Source: Halalkalicoccus tibetensis (GTDB lineage Archaea; Halobacteriota; Halobacteria; Halobacteriales; Halalkalicoccaceae). Taken from it: a stretch of DNA of 64,000 nucleotides. Made by a program: the position numbers and the translations under genes. The stretch lies in the NCBI RefSeq assembly GCF_037996645.1, contig NZ_JBBMXV010000003.1:496001-560000 (forward strand), given 5' to 3'. Numbering within the stretch: position 1 is the first letter of the stretch; each line of letters starts with the position of its first letter. Under the pieces are notes generated by a model. It did no database searches. It had not been told where the DNA came from and was given only the letters and a program-made list of their open reading frames with translations. Below, piece after piece: positions 19,622 through 28,817 of this stretch.

Positions 19622-19897
19622 ATGTCAACCCACCGCCGACAACGCTTTATCCATGCTCAAACGGCTTGGATGCTTGTGACGATCATCCTGCTTGCAGTAC
19701 TGAACACACTCTCGATTGAGTTGTTCTTCGTCCTTTCCTTGATCGGATTCTTGGTCGTTACCGAACTCACTGCACCATTTAACGTCACGCCGGAGTGGCG
19801 GAGTCGATTGCGCTGGATTATTATTGCCGGTCTCGCTATCTTCGGGTACATCGTCGTTCACCGCCTCTTGGCGATCCTTCCTGAGGGGCTGATCTGA
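19622..19897 (+). CDS. Small membrane protein of the MoxR operon
   Basis: A 91-residue protein with two or three hydrophobic segments: AWMLVTIILLAVLNT, LFFVLSLIGFLVVTE and IIIAGLAIFGYIVVH. It starts three bases after the upstream stop and ends one base before the next ATG, so it is in the operon. It resembles the small integral proteins that sit beside DUF4350/MoxR genes in haloarchaea. No catalytic residues are visible; it may be a structural partner. Confidence 0.85.
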   Translation: MSTHRRQRFIHAQTAWMLVTIILLAVLNTLSIELFFVLSLIGFLVVTELTAPFNVTPEWRSRLRWIIIAGLAIFGYIVVHRLLAILPEGLI

Positions 19898-19898
19898 T

Positions 19899-20969
19899 AT
19901 GAGATGGTCACTCTCCAATCGATCCATGCCGGAGCTCATTGCGGGAGCGTACATCGCTGTCGTCATTATCGCGATCATCGTCGCCGCAAGTACTTCCGGT
20001 GCAGCGTTTGGCGCCTTCACATTCTCTTGGGAGGGTACCTCGGACCTCAGAGGAGAAGCTGAGTCGGCTGACGCCGATCTCCGCGTCATAACCGATACTG
20101 AACAGTATGACGAGCAGCCGGCAAACGAATCTGTCGCATTCGTTTTTTCCCCTGACGAACGTTATGATGGTGAGGATCGCGAACGGTTACAGGCATTCGT
20201 TGAGAACGGCGGCACACTTGTCGTCGCTGACGCGTTTGGGCCGCATGGCAATCCATTACTTGAGGATGTCGGTGCGAGTGCCCAATTCAATGGCGATCCA
20301 CTGCGCGACGAATGGTATTACTACCGCTCACCCTCCCTTCCAGTTGCGAATAATATCGGCGACCATCCCTATGTTGCCCAGAGTGATGAGATAACGCTCA
20401 ACCAGGGTACAGCAGTTGAACCCGGTAATGCAACAGTTCTCGCAGCAAGCTCGGAATACGGATATCTCGACCATAACCGTAATCAAGAGCTCGATGACGA
20501 CGAAACGCTCAGTACCTATCCTGTCGTTACGGCTGAGAACGTTGGTGAGGGTGAAGTCGTTGCAGTAAGCGATCCAAGTATCTTTATCAACGTCATGCTT
20601 GAACGTCCCGGTAACCAGGCGTTCGCTCAGGGACTGTTTGCCCTCCATGATAACGTGCTGTTCGATACATCGCACAGTACGGACGTGCCTCCAACCGCCA
20701 TGGCAGTCTTCTCACTGCGTGAGTCGGCTGCTCTGCAGATCCTCCTCGGTGGCGGACTACTACTGTCAATCGCTTTCATCCATCGGTGGCCCTCGCTGGG
20801 GCCACTTCGCCGGAGTCGATCAACGTCGGATGATGGCGATCAGATTGGGATGAGCGACGCCGAGTTACGTCGTGTACTCGACGATCACTACCCCGATCTG
20901 AGCGAGGAGCAGCGCGATAGTGCCATAACAACCATTACCTCTCGGAAAAAAGAGGTGAACGATGACTAA
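19899..20969 (+). CDS. DUF4350-type membrane-anchored protein
   Basis: A 356-residue protein with an N-terminal transmembrane anchor (residues 10-32), an external domain of about 230 residues, a second transmembrane segment near residue 285 (LQILLGGGLLLSIAFIH) and a cytoplasmic acidic tail. The core strands SVAFVFSPDERYDGEDRERL, GGTLVVADAFG and GEVVAVSDPSIFIN follow the glutamine-amidotransferase-like flavodoxin layout of DUF4350. Such proteins are regular members of MoxR/DUF58 clusters. The stop overlaps the MoxR start by eight bases, implying translational coupling. Confidence 0.9.
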   Translation: MRWSLSNRSMPELIAGAYIAVVIIAIIVAASTSGAAFGAFTFSWEGTSDLRGEAESADADLRVITDTEQYDEQPANESVAFVFSPDERYDGEDRERLQAFVENGGTLVVADAFGPHGNPLLEDVGASAQFNGDPLRDEWYYYRSPSLPVANNIGDHPYVAQSDEITLNQGTAVEPGNATVLAASSEYGYLDHNRNQELDDDETLSTYPVVTAENVGEGEVVAVSDPSIFINVMLERPGNQAFAQGLFALHDNVLFDTSHSTDVPPTAMAVFSLRESAALQILLGGGLLLSIAFIHRWPSLGPLRRSRSTSDDGDQIGMSDAELRRVLDDHYPDLSEEQRDSAITTITSRKKEVNDD

Positions 20970-21957
20970 TCCCGCAGAAACATACGAAGCGATTCAAGAC
21001 GAGGTACAGACCGTGCTCATCGGCAACGAAGAGATCGTTGAGCGTCTCACGATCTCCCTGCTCACAGGCGGTCACGTTCTCCTTGAAGGCGTTCCAGGGA
21101 TTGCAAAGACAACCGCCGCGACGCTGTTTGCTCGCGCGAGCGGGCTTGATGATGCTCGTATTCAGATGACGCCTGACCTATTGCCTGCCGACATTACTGG
21201 GACACACGTTTACCACGAATCAACAGGGGAGTTTGCACTTCAACGCGGTCCCGTATTCACGAACCTCGTCTTGGCTGACGAGATCAACCGATCAACGCCG
21301 AAGACCCAAAGCGCGCTGCTCGAAGCAATGCAAGAACGCCAGGTGACCATCGAAGGTGATACGCTCTCGCTTCCGTCGCCATTCATGGTAATTGCGACTC
21401 AGAACCCTATTGAGATGGAGGGGACCTTCGAGCTTCCTGAGGCCCAGCGTGATCGCTTCCAGATGAAGCTGCAGGTCGGACTGCCTAACAGAGAAAATGA
21501 ACGTGAACTTCTCGACCGATTCAACGAAACGCCCGATCTCGGTGCAGACGCGATTGAACAAGTTGTTGATCCGTCGGATCTACTTGCAGCTCGTGAGGAG
21601 GTCGTTGATATCTATGTTGATGACGATATCAAGAACTATATCCTCGATCTAGTTGCTGCGACTCGTGACCATTCCGACACAACTAACGGCGCCTCCCCGC
21701 GTGCATCATTGGCATTCCTGCATACTTCTAAGGCCCGAGCAGCTATTCAAAGCCGTGAATACGTCATTCCTGACGACGTCAAGGCTCTCGCCAAGCCAAT
21801 CCTTGTCCACCGACTACTCCTTTCAGCAGAGGCTGAACTCAGCGATATTACTGGTGCTGACATCGTTGAAGACGTCGTCTCCTCGGTCGAGCCCCCAGGC
21901 AGTCTCGTTCCTGAAGATGAACCTGCTTCCAGTGGCCCTGTTCCCTACAACAAATAG
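20962..21957 (+). CDS. MoxR-family AAA+ ATPase
   Basis: A 331-residue AAA+ ATPase with Walker A GVPGIAKTTAA near residue 43, Walker B LVLADEINRS, sensor 1 in VIATQNPIEMEGTF, and arginine-bearing helices further on (PEAQRDRFQMKL). MoxR ATPases act as chaperones that help assemble or activate metal-dependent and von Willebrand-type proteins, usually together with a DUF58 partner. Here the DUF58 gene is 2.6 kb away on the opposite strand, with DUF4350 directly upstream. The C-terminal 25 residues are acidic and disordered. The protein is cytoplasmic. Confidence 0.95.
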   Translation: MTNPAETYEAIQDEVQTVLIGNEEIVERLTISLLTGGHVLLEGVPGIAKTTAATLFARASGLDDARIQMTPDLLPADITGTHVYHESTGEFALQRGPVFTNLVLADEINRSTPKTQSALLEAMQERQVTIEGDTLSLPSPFMVIATQNPIEMEGTFELPEAQRDRFQMKLQVGLPNRENERELLDRFNETPDLGADAIEQVVDPSDLLAAREEVVDIYVDDDIKNYILDLVAATRDHSDTTNGASPRASLAFLHTSKARAAIQSREYVIPDDVKALAKPILVHRLLLSAEAELSDITGADIVEDVVSSVEPPGSLVPEDEPASSGPVPYNK

Positions 21958-22133
21958 ATTTTTGCGGTAGTAGTTTTGGTAGAGGCGATTCAGATCCTCA
22001 CTCACCCTCTCTGGTTGCTACGTACTATACGATTTCAATCACCCTTCTGTGTATTGGACGAATATTTATTACATAATCCTATCTAGAAATGCATAGAAAT
22101 AATATCCTATATGGAGTAATTAAGCCAAACCAT

Positions 22134-22817
22134 ATGAAGAGAAGACAGTTGCTACAGAGTCTTGTTCCGATTTCTGCCTGTTCTGCAGGGTGTGCCAATA
22201 TTGCTATTGAATCAGACTCAGAGAATGAACCTGATGAGAGGGAGGAACTTATGTCAGTCGAATCAACTGCGGTCTCAATCGAATCTGCAATTGTCGAGCA
22301 AGCCGACTATGAACTCGAACGTGATACCACGTTCAAACTCACACAAACGATTACAGTAGGCGATGAATCTTACCTTATTCAAGCTGTGAACGATCTTACT
22401 GAATACAAGCGAACTGCTGAATTGCCACAGACTGGCTCCCAAGAGATAGTACGACTTACCGCTGTTTCAACACCTGAGGTTGAGGCCTTCTCCCAGGAGA
22501 TCGACTTCATTGATCAGGTGACGGCTGAAGCACTGGGGAACGGTCTACAATCGACATATAAAGATGTCGAGGTTGACGATGAACCATCTGATACCCACCT
22601 AATTACCACATTTGGTCATGAAACGATGGTTGCGAAGCACGAAGGAACCGCTAAGGTTGAGGGTCATTCGATAGAGATTTATGTTCATATTGCGGAAACA
22701 TTCACTGAATCGGATTATATCACTCTATTTGGGATTTATCCGCAGATACTCGTTGACAAGGAGCAAGGACGAGTTCTTGAGATGATGCAGGGAATCCAGA
22801 TGGAGGAACCGCCATGA
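22134..22817 (+). CDS. Tat lipoprotein, DUF6517-like
   Basis: A 227-residue secreted lipoprotein: MKRRQLLQSLVPI is a short twin-arginine-type signal and SAGC the lipobox, followed by an acidic spacer. The mature part has alternating strands (YLIQAVNDLTEYKR, DTHLITTFGHETMVAKHEG) and resembles the haloarchaeal DUF6517 family of unknown function. The ATG at 22134 was chosen over one at 22089 because it puts the signal peptide at the very N-terminus. It follows the MoxR gene after a 180-base gap and is probably a separate transcript. Confidence 0.82.
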   Translation: MKRRQLLQSLVPISACSAGCANIAIESDSENEPDEREELMSVESTAVSIESAIVEQADYELERDTTFKLTQTITVGDESYLIQAVNDLTEYKRTAELPQTGSQEIVRLTAVSTPEVEAFSQEIDFIDQVTAEALGNGLQSTYKDVEVDDEPSDTHLITTFGHETMVAKHEGTAKVEGHSIEIYVHIAETFTESDYITLFGIYPQILVDKEQGRVLEMMQGIQMEEPP

Positions 22818-23134
22818 GCCATGTGTGTGATGATGTTTTATAATTGAACTGCTTTATCCTATTGTGGAATTACTCTTCTTCTATACTTTCAACATGACTA
22901 CTACACCTATCTAGCTTAGGCGCTGTTGGCGCTATCTCAATAGATGTCTGAACAGTACTCTTATATCCTCTATTAGATCTTCTACTAGTGCTTGGTGCCG
23001 GTATGTACAATGTATATACATTCAAATACACTGATACATATTATTATGAAGTCTTTGTAATATATTCAATTCTGATACCTAGGCGGCTAAATATTGAGGT
23101 AGACCTAAGCCGGCGCTATCCATTATATACTACA
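22818..23134. other. AT-rich intergenic stretch
   Basis: I see no gene here. It is low in GC and contains several TATA-like runs. The upstream part of the open frame at 22988-23251 has no coding support before the ATG at 23135. Confidence 0.45.
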
Positions 23135-23251
23135 ATGGCTCAAAAACAGATCGGCTATTGTCCCAGATGCGATGCTGATCGGGAGATCAGAGTCACCGTC
23201 GCATGGCAGTCAGATTTCTGTACTGAATGTGGTGCAGAAATTGACGACTAA
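23135..23251 (+). CDS. Mini zinc-ribbon protein
   Basis: A 38-residue protein, MAQKQIGYCPRCDAD at the start and FCTECGAEIDD at the end, with two CxxC knuckles 21 residues apart and a short beta hairpin between (REIRVTVAWQS). This is a minimal zinc ribbon. Stop codons of this gene and the convergent gene at 23248 overlap by four bases. The frame extends upstream to 22988, but the added residues have no haloarchaeal character. Confidence 0.65.
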   Translation: MAQKQIGYCPRCDADREIRVTVAWQSDFCTECGAEIDD

Positions 23252-24096
23252 ATTGGTTGGCAGGTAATAATATAGCTGCCTTCTTCTGTCTCAGTGACCT
23301 CCAGTTCGACTGTTGAGTCTTGTTCTGCGGCGACAGCAGCAGCGATCGTTGACGCGACAGGATGGTCAAACCGATCGACAGGTCCATAGGCGCTTCCGGT
23401 TACTTCAATTGAGAGCCGACCGGTTTCGGGATCGGTATTGGCCGTTGCGTTATCAACGAGTTCAAAGACTTCAACAAGTCCGTCTATAAGTTGATCGGCG
23501 AGGACGTTGAGATCGCTTCCAAGGTCAGCGCTCGTAGTAGACCGTAGTTCCTTAACGAGCGCGCCACCAGTTGGCTCGAACGCCACACCTCGACCACGGT
23601 TATCGGATGGTAAGACGAGGACTGAGTTGAGCTCCTCGTCCTCGGGTACAGTATATTCTACTTGTTGTGGAACAAACAATCGAACTGAGGGCTCGGTATC
23701 CGTTTCAATTGGGGTGTAGAGGCGTTTGTCACCGAGACCAAGTTCGTTGGTGAGCGTTTCATGGTCGGTTGCGAGTGCCTCATAGATCTGCCGACCGACT
23801 GTTGCAGAGACGAACCGTTCTGGTGTGAGATATCGGATCAGAACTGCAGTAAACAGTCCTGTTCCACCCAGTGCAAACAAGACGGTACTTGCGGCGGGAA
23901 ATAGCAGAGCTCCAATGATTGCAATGACACCGATTCCAGCGGTACCAGTCGCAGCACGGCGGTAACGTGCTTGGCGTGCCTGAGTTAACTCACGACGGAG
24001 TCGATCGTTTTCGGCTTCTAGTAGCTCAACCTGAGCCGCAGCTACAGTGGGATCCTGGTTTTCGTTGTCAGAGTCAACAGCCTGACCGAGGCTCAT
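23248..24096 (-). CDS. Membrane-associated protein of the DUF58 operon
   Basis: A 282-residue protein. Residues 15-45 form a coiled coil (QVELLEAENDRLRRELTQAR), followed by two transmembrane segments (residues 50-90) and an external or cytoplasmic mixed alpha/beta region with SVLVLPSDNRGRGVAFEPTG. Families of this kind recur downstream of DUF58 in haloarchaeal MoxR clusters and carry only DUF names. Its start overlaps the stop of the next upstream gene by four bases (ATGA type), so the three minus-strand genes are one operon. No enzyme motif is visible. Confidence 0.82.
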   Translation of the reverse strand: MSLGQAVDSDNENQDPTVAAAQVELLEAENDRLRRELTQARQARYRRAATGTAGIGVIAIIGALLFPAASTVLFALGGTGLFTAVLIRYLTPERFVSATVGRQIYEALATDHETLTNELGLGDKRLYTPIETDTEPSVRLFVPQQVEYTVPEDEELNSVLVLPSDNRGRGVAFEPTGGALVKELRSTTSADLGSDLNVLADQLIDGLVEVFELVDNATANTDPETGRLSIEVTGSAYGPVDRFDHPVASTIAAAVAAEQDSTVELEVTETEEGSYIITCQPI

Positions 24097-24572
24097 ACGG
24101 ATCCCTCCACGAGACCAAGCGAGACAAGTTCATAGCGGTGCATTCCATACGAAGCAAGCGCTCCGACAATCAGCAAGGCAAGCGCACCGAGCCAGAGTGA
24201 GCTACTTGTCACATAAACGATTCCAAACGTAAATACGAATAGACCAAGCATAAACACTATCATAGAAACCACTGTTCTGCGTCCATAAAGGGCTGGTGTT
24301 GCCAGTAGTATCATCCCTCCCAACCCGAGTTCGACGGTAACAATAGCCCATGTAGTGAACCCGTCGACCGTGAGTGCCGCAACTAAAACGTGACCCAATG
24401 CGACTGTATATACCATTGGCAACGCGAACCAAGCCCCAACAATAAGGGTCGCACTTACTGTACCAAGTAGTCCAGGATCACTGAGAAATACAAATCCGAC
24501 GGCTGCAAGGAGGACCGGAAGAAATTCTACCCAAGAATACTCGTCAAGCGAGCGGTCTTTTTCCCACATCAT
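24093..24572 (-). CDS. Small multi-spanning membrane protein of the DUF58 operon
   Basis: A 159-residue protein with about five hydrophobic segments covering most of its length (for example FLPVLLAAVGFVFLSD, LIVGAWFALPMVYTVALG, LWLGALALLIVGALAS). It overlaps both neighbours by four bases and so is translationally coupled between DUF58 and the coiled-coil protein. Function unknown; the position suggests a membrane scaffold for the MoxR/DUF58 system. Confidence 0.85.
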   Translation of the reverse strand: MMWEKDRSLDEYSWVEFLPVLLAAVGFVFLSDPGLLGTVSATLIVGAWFALPMVYTVALGHVLVAALTVDGFTTWAIVTVELGLGGMILLATPALYGRRTVVSMIVFMLGLFVFTFGIVYVTSSSLWLGALALLIVGALASYGMHRYELVSLGLVEGSV

Positions 24573-25999
24573 GTGGCAGCCCTCCGTTCTTGCCGACCGC
24601 TAGATTGAACGACTGAGAGCCGGTCGCTGGGCGCAACTTCAACTGCTGAAACACGCTCCAGACGATCGAGTGACCGCCGGAACGACTCAAATTCGCTGTA
24701 TGCATCATAGGCTGCCGAGAGATCAGTGAACCCACCAGACTCAAACAGCACAGTTGGAGTCAGCATCACGAGAACGCGATCTCCTCGGTGACGTGCCAGC
24801 AATACTGCTTCGCGTACCTCTGCTCGGTGGGTGTCGTCAGTCATTAGTACAGTCCAAGTCCCGCTCCCGAGTCGTTGAATGTGCGTTCTGATTGTCGCCG
24901 TCAGTGGTTTATCTTCCACAGACTGGGTATCTGTTATCATCGAGTCAGCATATGGACAGAGCCGTGTAGCAAATGGTGATTCGTCGTCATCAAGTGTCGC
25001 TAAATCCCGTGTCCGAGCGGTTGACCACCGATCACGGTCCATTGACGTTGGCATGTCACCAGGCGTAACGGAGAGTTCGTGCAGTCGGGAACGAACGGCT
25101 GCATAATGCTGGTTTGAATTTCGTGGCGGAAGACGATCAGTCACTCCGCTTTCATCAACTGCATAGAGTCCAAGCGGGTCGGCACTCTCCTGGACCTGCT
25201 CAACGAGTGAGAGTGCTACATGGCGGGCATAATCGAACTTTGATTCTCCTTCGGGACCATCGTTCATTGTACTTCGTTGATCCATGAGTAGCACCGTCTT
25301 TCGATCAGTTTCCGATTCGAATTCTCGGACGTGGGGATAGCCCATTCTAGCTGTCGACTTCCAGTCAATAATGCGGGCGGCGTCACCAGGAACATATTTC
25401 CGGATCTCTTCGGGATCCATTCCAGATTCAAGTGGATCAGCTTGGTGTTCACCGAACGATCGACGGATTCGCTCGCCTCCCTTTCCAACGTGGACGTTTC
25501 GCGGCCCACGAGGCTCGACTGTCACTGATGGTGTCGTTCCATTTGAGAGAGTCTGTTCAAACAGTCCTATTGGATCTCGAGCATGGATTGATGCTGGATC
25601 GAACTCGAACGTTCCTGAGATTGGCCAGCTAACGTCGATAATACCCTGTACTTTGCGATTTGGGCCGAGTGAGAGATCGACGTCTCTTTCGGTTTGCGCG
25701 CCGATCGGAATTCCTGGTTCTACCGATAGATTCAATTGAGTCGGTCTTTCCAGGGTAGCACCAACCGACAGCGGAGTTGATCGGTCCGTGACGATCCGGT
25801 CTTGTGCGAGTTCCTGATTGATTGAGAGTGCTTTTGTTGTGTCGTTGAGCGCTAATGCGAAGACATACTGCTGAGCGACCAGCCACGCTCCAATCATTGC
25901 TGCGCCGACCACGAGCACTGGTCGAGCGAGGACAACACCTCCTACGAGAAGTGTCATCGCTATCGCAACGACCGCCCAGAACTGCCGGGTGGCATGCAT
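24569..25999 (-). CDS. DUF58 domain protein
   Basis: A 476-residue protein with two N-terminal transmembrane helices (residues 7-50), a beta-rich central part, and a vWA-like C-terminal half. The DUF58 signature is present: PGDAARIIDWKSTARMG followed by EFESETDRKTVLLMDQRSTM, where the DxRxTM-like segment is the metal-adhesion site. DUF58 proteins are the usual partners of MoxR ATPases. It is the promoter-proximal gene of the minus-strand operon and divergent from the DUF4129-type gene at 26077, so the 77-base gap carries both promoters. Confidence 0.94.
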   Translation of the reverse strand: MHATRQFWAVVAIAMTLLVGGVVLARPVLVVGAAMIGAWLVAQQYVFALALNDTTKALSINQELAQDRIVTDRSTPLSVGATLERPTQLNLSVEPGIPIGAQTERDVDLSLGPNRKVQGIIDVSWPISGTFEFDPASIHARDPIGLFEQTLSNGTTPSVTVEPRGPRNVHVGKGGERIRRSFGEHQADPLESGMDPEEIRKYVPGDAARIIDWKSTARMGYPHVREFESETDRKTVLLMDQRSTMNDGPEGESKFDYARHVALSLVEQVQESADPLGLYAVDESGVTDRLPPRNSNQHYAAVRSRLHELSVTPGDMPTSMDRDRWSTARTRDLATLDDDESPFATRLCPYADSMITDTQSVEDKPLTATIRTHIQRLGSGTWTVLMTDDTHRAEVREAVLLARHRGDRVLVMLTPTVLFESGGFTDLSAAYDAYSEFESFRRSLDRLERVSAVEVAPSDRLSVVQSSGRQERRAAT

Positions 26000-26076
26000 A
26001 CTTCCTTAAACTTTGGAGAGGTAATTGAAGCTATCGACGAGAGGTTTTTATCCCTTGGTGTCGGATATGTGAATAC

Positions 26077-28116
26077 GTGCCCCGTAATCGACGTGTATTG
26101 ACATTGGTCGTACTCGCCGTTTGCCTTTCTCTTCTTGCAGTCAGTGGCTTCGCTCCTATCGGCGAGGTTACAGCACAGGACGAAGAAGACAACGAGACAG
26201 ACGCACCTCATACTAACCCTGATGAAGCAAGTGAGGAGGGGGACGGTGACCGCGTCTCAGACTGGCTCCAAGACCGTCTCTCTGACTCGCTTGGCGATAG
26301 CAACGAACAGGTTAGTGAAGGCCAGTATGATCAGGCACGTGAGATACTTGGGGATGATTACGACGATTATCTTGAACAGTACGGCGAAGTTTCCGATGAA
26401 GGTGGTGCTGATGAATACGAAGAATCTCGTGACAACCAGACAGAACTGATCGACGCTGCTGAGGAGTATGACGCAACCTACGAAGAGTACGAAGAAGCCC
26501 GCGAAGCAGGTAATGATCAGCGTGCTCGCGAACTTGCCCGCGAGTTAGATTCTCTCGCGGATGAGATAGATGAGGAAGGCCAAGCAGTCAATGAAAGTCA
26601 GGAGACCATAGAAGAAGAAACTGGAACTGATACTTCTGAAACACGCGAAGCCGTCGATGATATCCGCTCAGATACCCAAAGTACCCAACAAGAGATACGT
26701 GATGTAGAGTTTATTCCGACTGAGATAACGGTTGAGACGGATTCCGAAACGGCTTCATTCGATGATCCAATGACGATTGATGGCACGATTACGACAACTG
26801 ATGGTGCCCCAGTCACAAACGAGCAGATCACTCTTGAGATCGGTGATCAGACGGTGCAGACGACGACTGATTTGACTGGTTCGTTCACAGTCGAATACCG
26901 CCCGACGATTGAGTCGCTCGAACAGACTGAGCTTGAGATAGACTACACTCCTGAAGCCCAATCCGAATATGGTGGGGACGGGACGACTATTCCCGTAACC
27001 ATTGAGCAGTCTGAAGCCGATGTCGAGATAACCGAAACGACCGAGAGCGTAGCTTTCGGCGAAGAGCTGTCGATCAGTGGGACTGTTGGAGCTAACGGCG
27101 TTGGTGCCCAGAACGTTCCTGTCGCGATATTTGCCGATGGCGATCGACTAGGACAAGTCATAACCGATGAGGATGGAACCTTCGAGGGTACGACAGAGTT
27201 GCCCGCCAACATACGTGCAGGTGATATCGAACTACGGGCACTCGCTTCGCTCAACGAGCAGGCACTCACAGGATCCGAGACTACAACTTCTATTGAGGTC
27301 ACTGAGACACCAAGCACGAGCGACGTAGCAGCCGAGCACACTGACGAATCGATCTACGTAGAAGGGTTGCTAGCAACTGAAGATGGCACGCCTATCGCCG
27401 GCGAACTCGTTACGCTTGAGTTTGGCGGAGAAAGTGTGACTGTAGAAACTGAGGAGGATGGGAGTTACGAAACACTCGTTGCTGTTCCTGATGGAGCAGG
27501 TCCGTTCGTCACCGTTGATGCGATCTATGCCGATGATGGAAGTAATATTGGCGATAGCTCAGCCTCAACAGAAGTTCAAGTAGGTGAGGAGACGCTCCTT
27601 ATTCAAATCAGTGAATTCCTTGGAATTAGCTGGCTTGCTACAGCTCTTTCACCAATTAATGCGAACTACTGGCTTGCGCTTGCCGGTCTTCTCTTGCTCA
27701 GTGCCACAGGAGCGTACTTCCTCATTGGGCAGCGTGGAAACTCGACGGACAGTTCGGCGGCAGGACCGAGCGGTTCAAACAGTGGAGCTAGCAGTACATC
27801 CTCACAGGAATCGGTTGCCCTCCGCATGACACTACTCGAATCCGCTCGCGAGCTAGCACGGACTGGTGATACTGATCAGGCAGTCGAACGAGCATATATC
27901 GCCGTCCGTCAAGACGAATCCGGTGAGGGACGAGCTGACACACATTGGGAGTTCTATCGCAACCGCCAGGAGGGCGGTTTCGCGTCTGAACAGATCAACG
28001 CCCTCAGAGAACTCACCCAACGCTTTGAGCGCGCAGCGTTCTCTACATTCAATGTCTCCCAGAATGATGCGGAGGACGCAATTGAAGACGCTGAGACGCT
28101 TATTGATGACTCATAA
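26077..28116 (+). CDS. DUF4129-type surface protein with Ig-like repeats
   Basis: A 679-residue exported protein with a GTG start at 26077 and a Sec-type signal (VLTLVVLAVCLSLLAVSGFA). An extremely acidic helical region follows (residues 35-200, many Glu/Asp/Gln), then three or four beta-sandwich repeats of about 80 residues with the TxDGAPVTNEQITLEIG / TEDGTPIAGELVTLEFG pattern. A transmembrane segment near residue 535 (YWLALAGLLLLSATGAYF) precedes a cytoplasmic DUF4129-like tail with RELARTGDTDQAVERAYIAV and EFYRNRQEGG. It is divergent from DUF58 and completes the MoxR set. Likely a surface or assembly factor for the cell envelope. Confidence 0.9.
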   Translation: MPRNRRVLTLVVLAVCLSLLAVSGFAPIGEVTAQDEEDNETDAPHTNPDEASEEGDGDRVSDWLQDRLSDSLGDSNEQVSEGQYDQAREILGDDYDDYLEQYGEVSDEGGADEYEESRDNQTELIDAAEEYDATYEEYEEAREAGNDQRARELARELDSLADEIDEEGQAVNESQETIEEETGTDTSETREAVDDIRSDTQSTQQEIRDVEFIPTEITVETDSETASFDDPMTIDGTITTTDGAPVTNEQITLEIGDQTVQTTTDLTGSFTVEYRPTIESLEQTELEIDYTPEAQSEYGGDGTTIPVTIEQSEADVEITETTESVAFGEELSISGTVGANGVGAQNVPVAIFADGDRLGQVITDEDGTFEGTTELPANIRAGDIELRALASLNEQALTGSETTTSIEVTETPSTSDVAAEHTDESIYVEGLLATEDGTPIAGELVTLEFGGESVTVETEEDGSYETLVAVPDGAGPFVTVDAIYADDGSNIGDSSASTEVQVGEETLLIQISEFLGISWLATALSPINANYWLALAGLLLLSATGAYFLIGQRGNSTDSSAAGPSGSNSGASSTSSQESVALRMTLLESARELARTGDTDQAVERAYIAVRQDESGEGRADTHWEFYRNRQEGGFASEQINALRELTQRFERAAFSTFNVSQNDAEDAIEDAETLIDDS

Positions 28117-28403
28117 TAGGCTGGCATCTCCTACTGTTGGTAGGCAGCTACAAGATAGCTGGAACGATATATCACATATATAACATAATAACGACATCAT
28201 ATTTTGCGCACAGTTTCCCGATATCCATACGGCCACCCCATAAATACAAACTACTGTGCTAGTATCCCTACTCCATTCTTTTAGAACATTTCCCCATATA
28301 CTGGCCAGAAAGCTAATATGAATAGACATGATATATACTGTAGATGAAAGATCCAGCTGCGTTCAACGAAGGGTATGAGAGAGACAGCGAACAGAGAACT
28401 ACT

Positions 28404-28817
28404 ATGAGTCGTCGTACGTATCTGCAGGGGCTTGGGGTCACCTCCATAATAGCGGGCCTCGCAGTTTCCGGAACTAGTCCAGCCGCAGCCTCAACGACCA
28501 GTCAGCTGGGATACGGTGAAGGGAGATACGGGGAGTTTGGATATGGTAGTATCAATAGCGATCAAGCAGGCCATGCAAAGCTGGTGATTTGCGTTGAGAA
28601 TGCTGAAGGAGAACCCGTTGAAGATGCCGAACTAACGATCCATAGCGAGCCGATAAAAACAGCCCAGACGGATTCAGATGGGGAAGTACTTGTTGGACTT
28701 GAAAAAGGAAATCACAACGTAGAAGTATCAAAAGATGACTGTTATAGAAAGGCCGTCATAGATGTTGAAGCGGCTGGGGGTGGTCGAGTATACTCCCTCA
28801 TTATTCTAGAAGTGTAA
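28404..28817 (+). CDS. Tat-exported Gly/Tyr-repeat protein with Ig-like domain
   Basis: The protein starts MSRRTYLQGLGVTS, a twin-arginine signal with hydrophobic core and an AAAS cleavage region, then a short aromatic/glycine repeat (YGEGRYGEFGYG), then an 80-residue beta-sandwich of the carboxypeptidase-regulatory type (EPVEDAELTIHSEP, TDSDGEVLVGLEKGNHNVEV). An upstream ATG at 28344 keeps the frame, but a TATA-like ATATATA at 28331-28337 would place the transcript start past it, so I prefer 28404. Proteins like this are typical of haloarchaeal polysaccharide loci and may be glycan-bound surface components. It opens the island. Confidence 0.83.
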   Translation: MSRRTYLQGLGVTSIIAGLAVSGTSPAAASTTSQLGYGEGRYGEFGYGSINSDQAGHAKLVICVENAEGEPVEDAELTIHSEPIKTAQTDSDGEVLVGLEKGNHNVEVSKDDCYRKAVIDVEAAGGGRVYSLIILEV

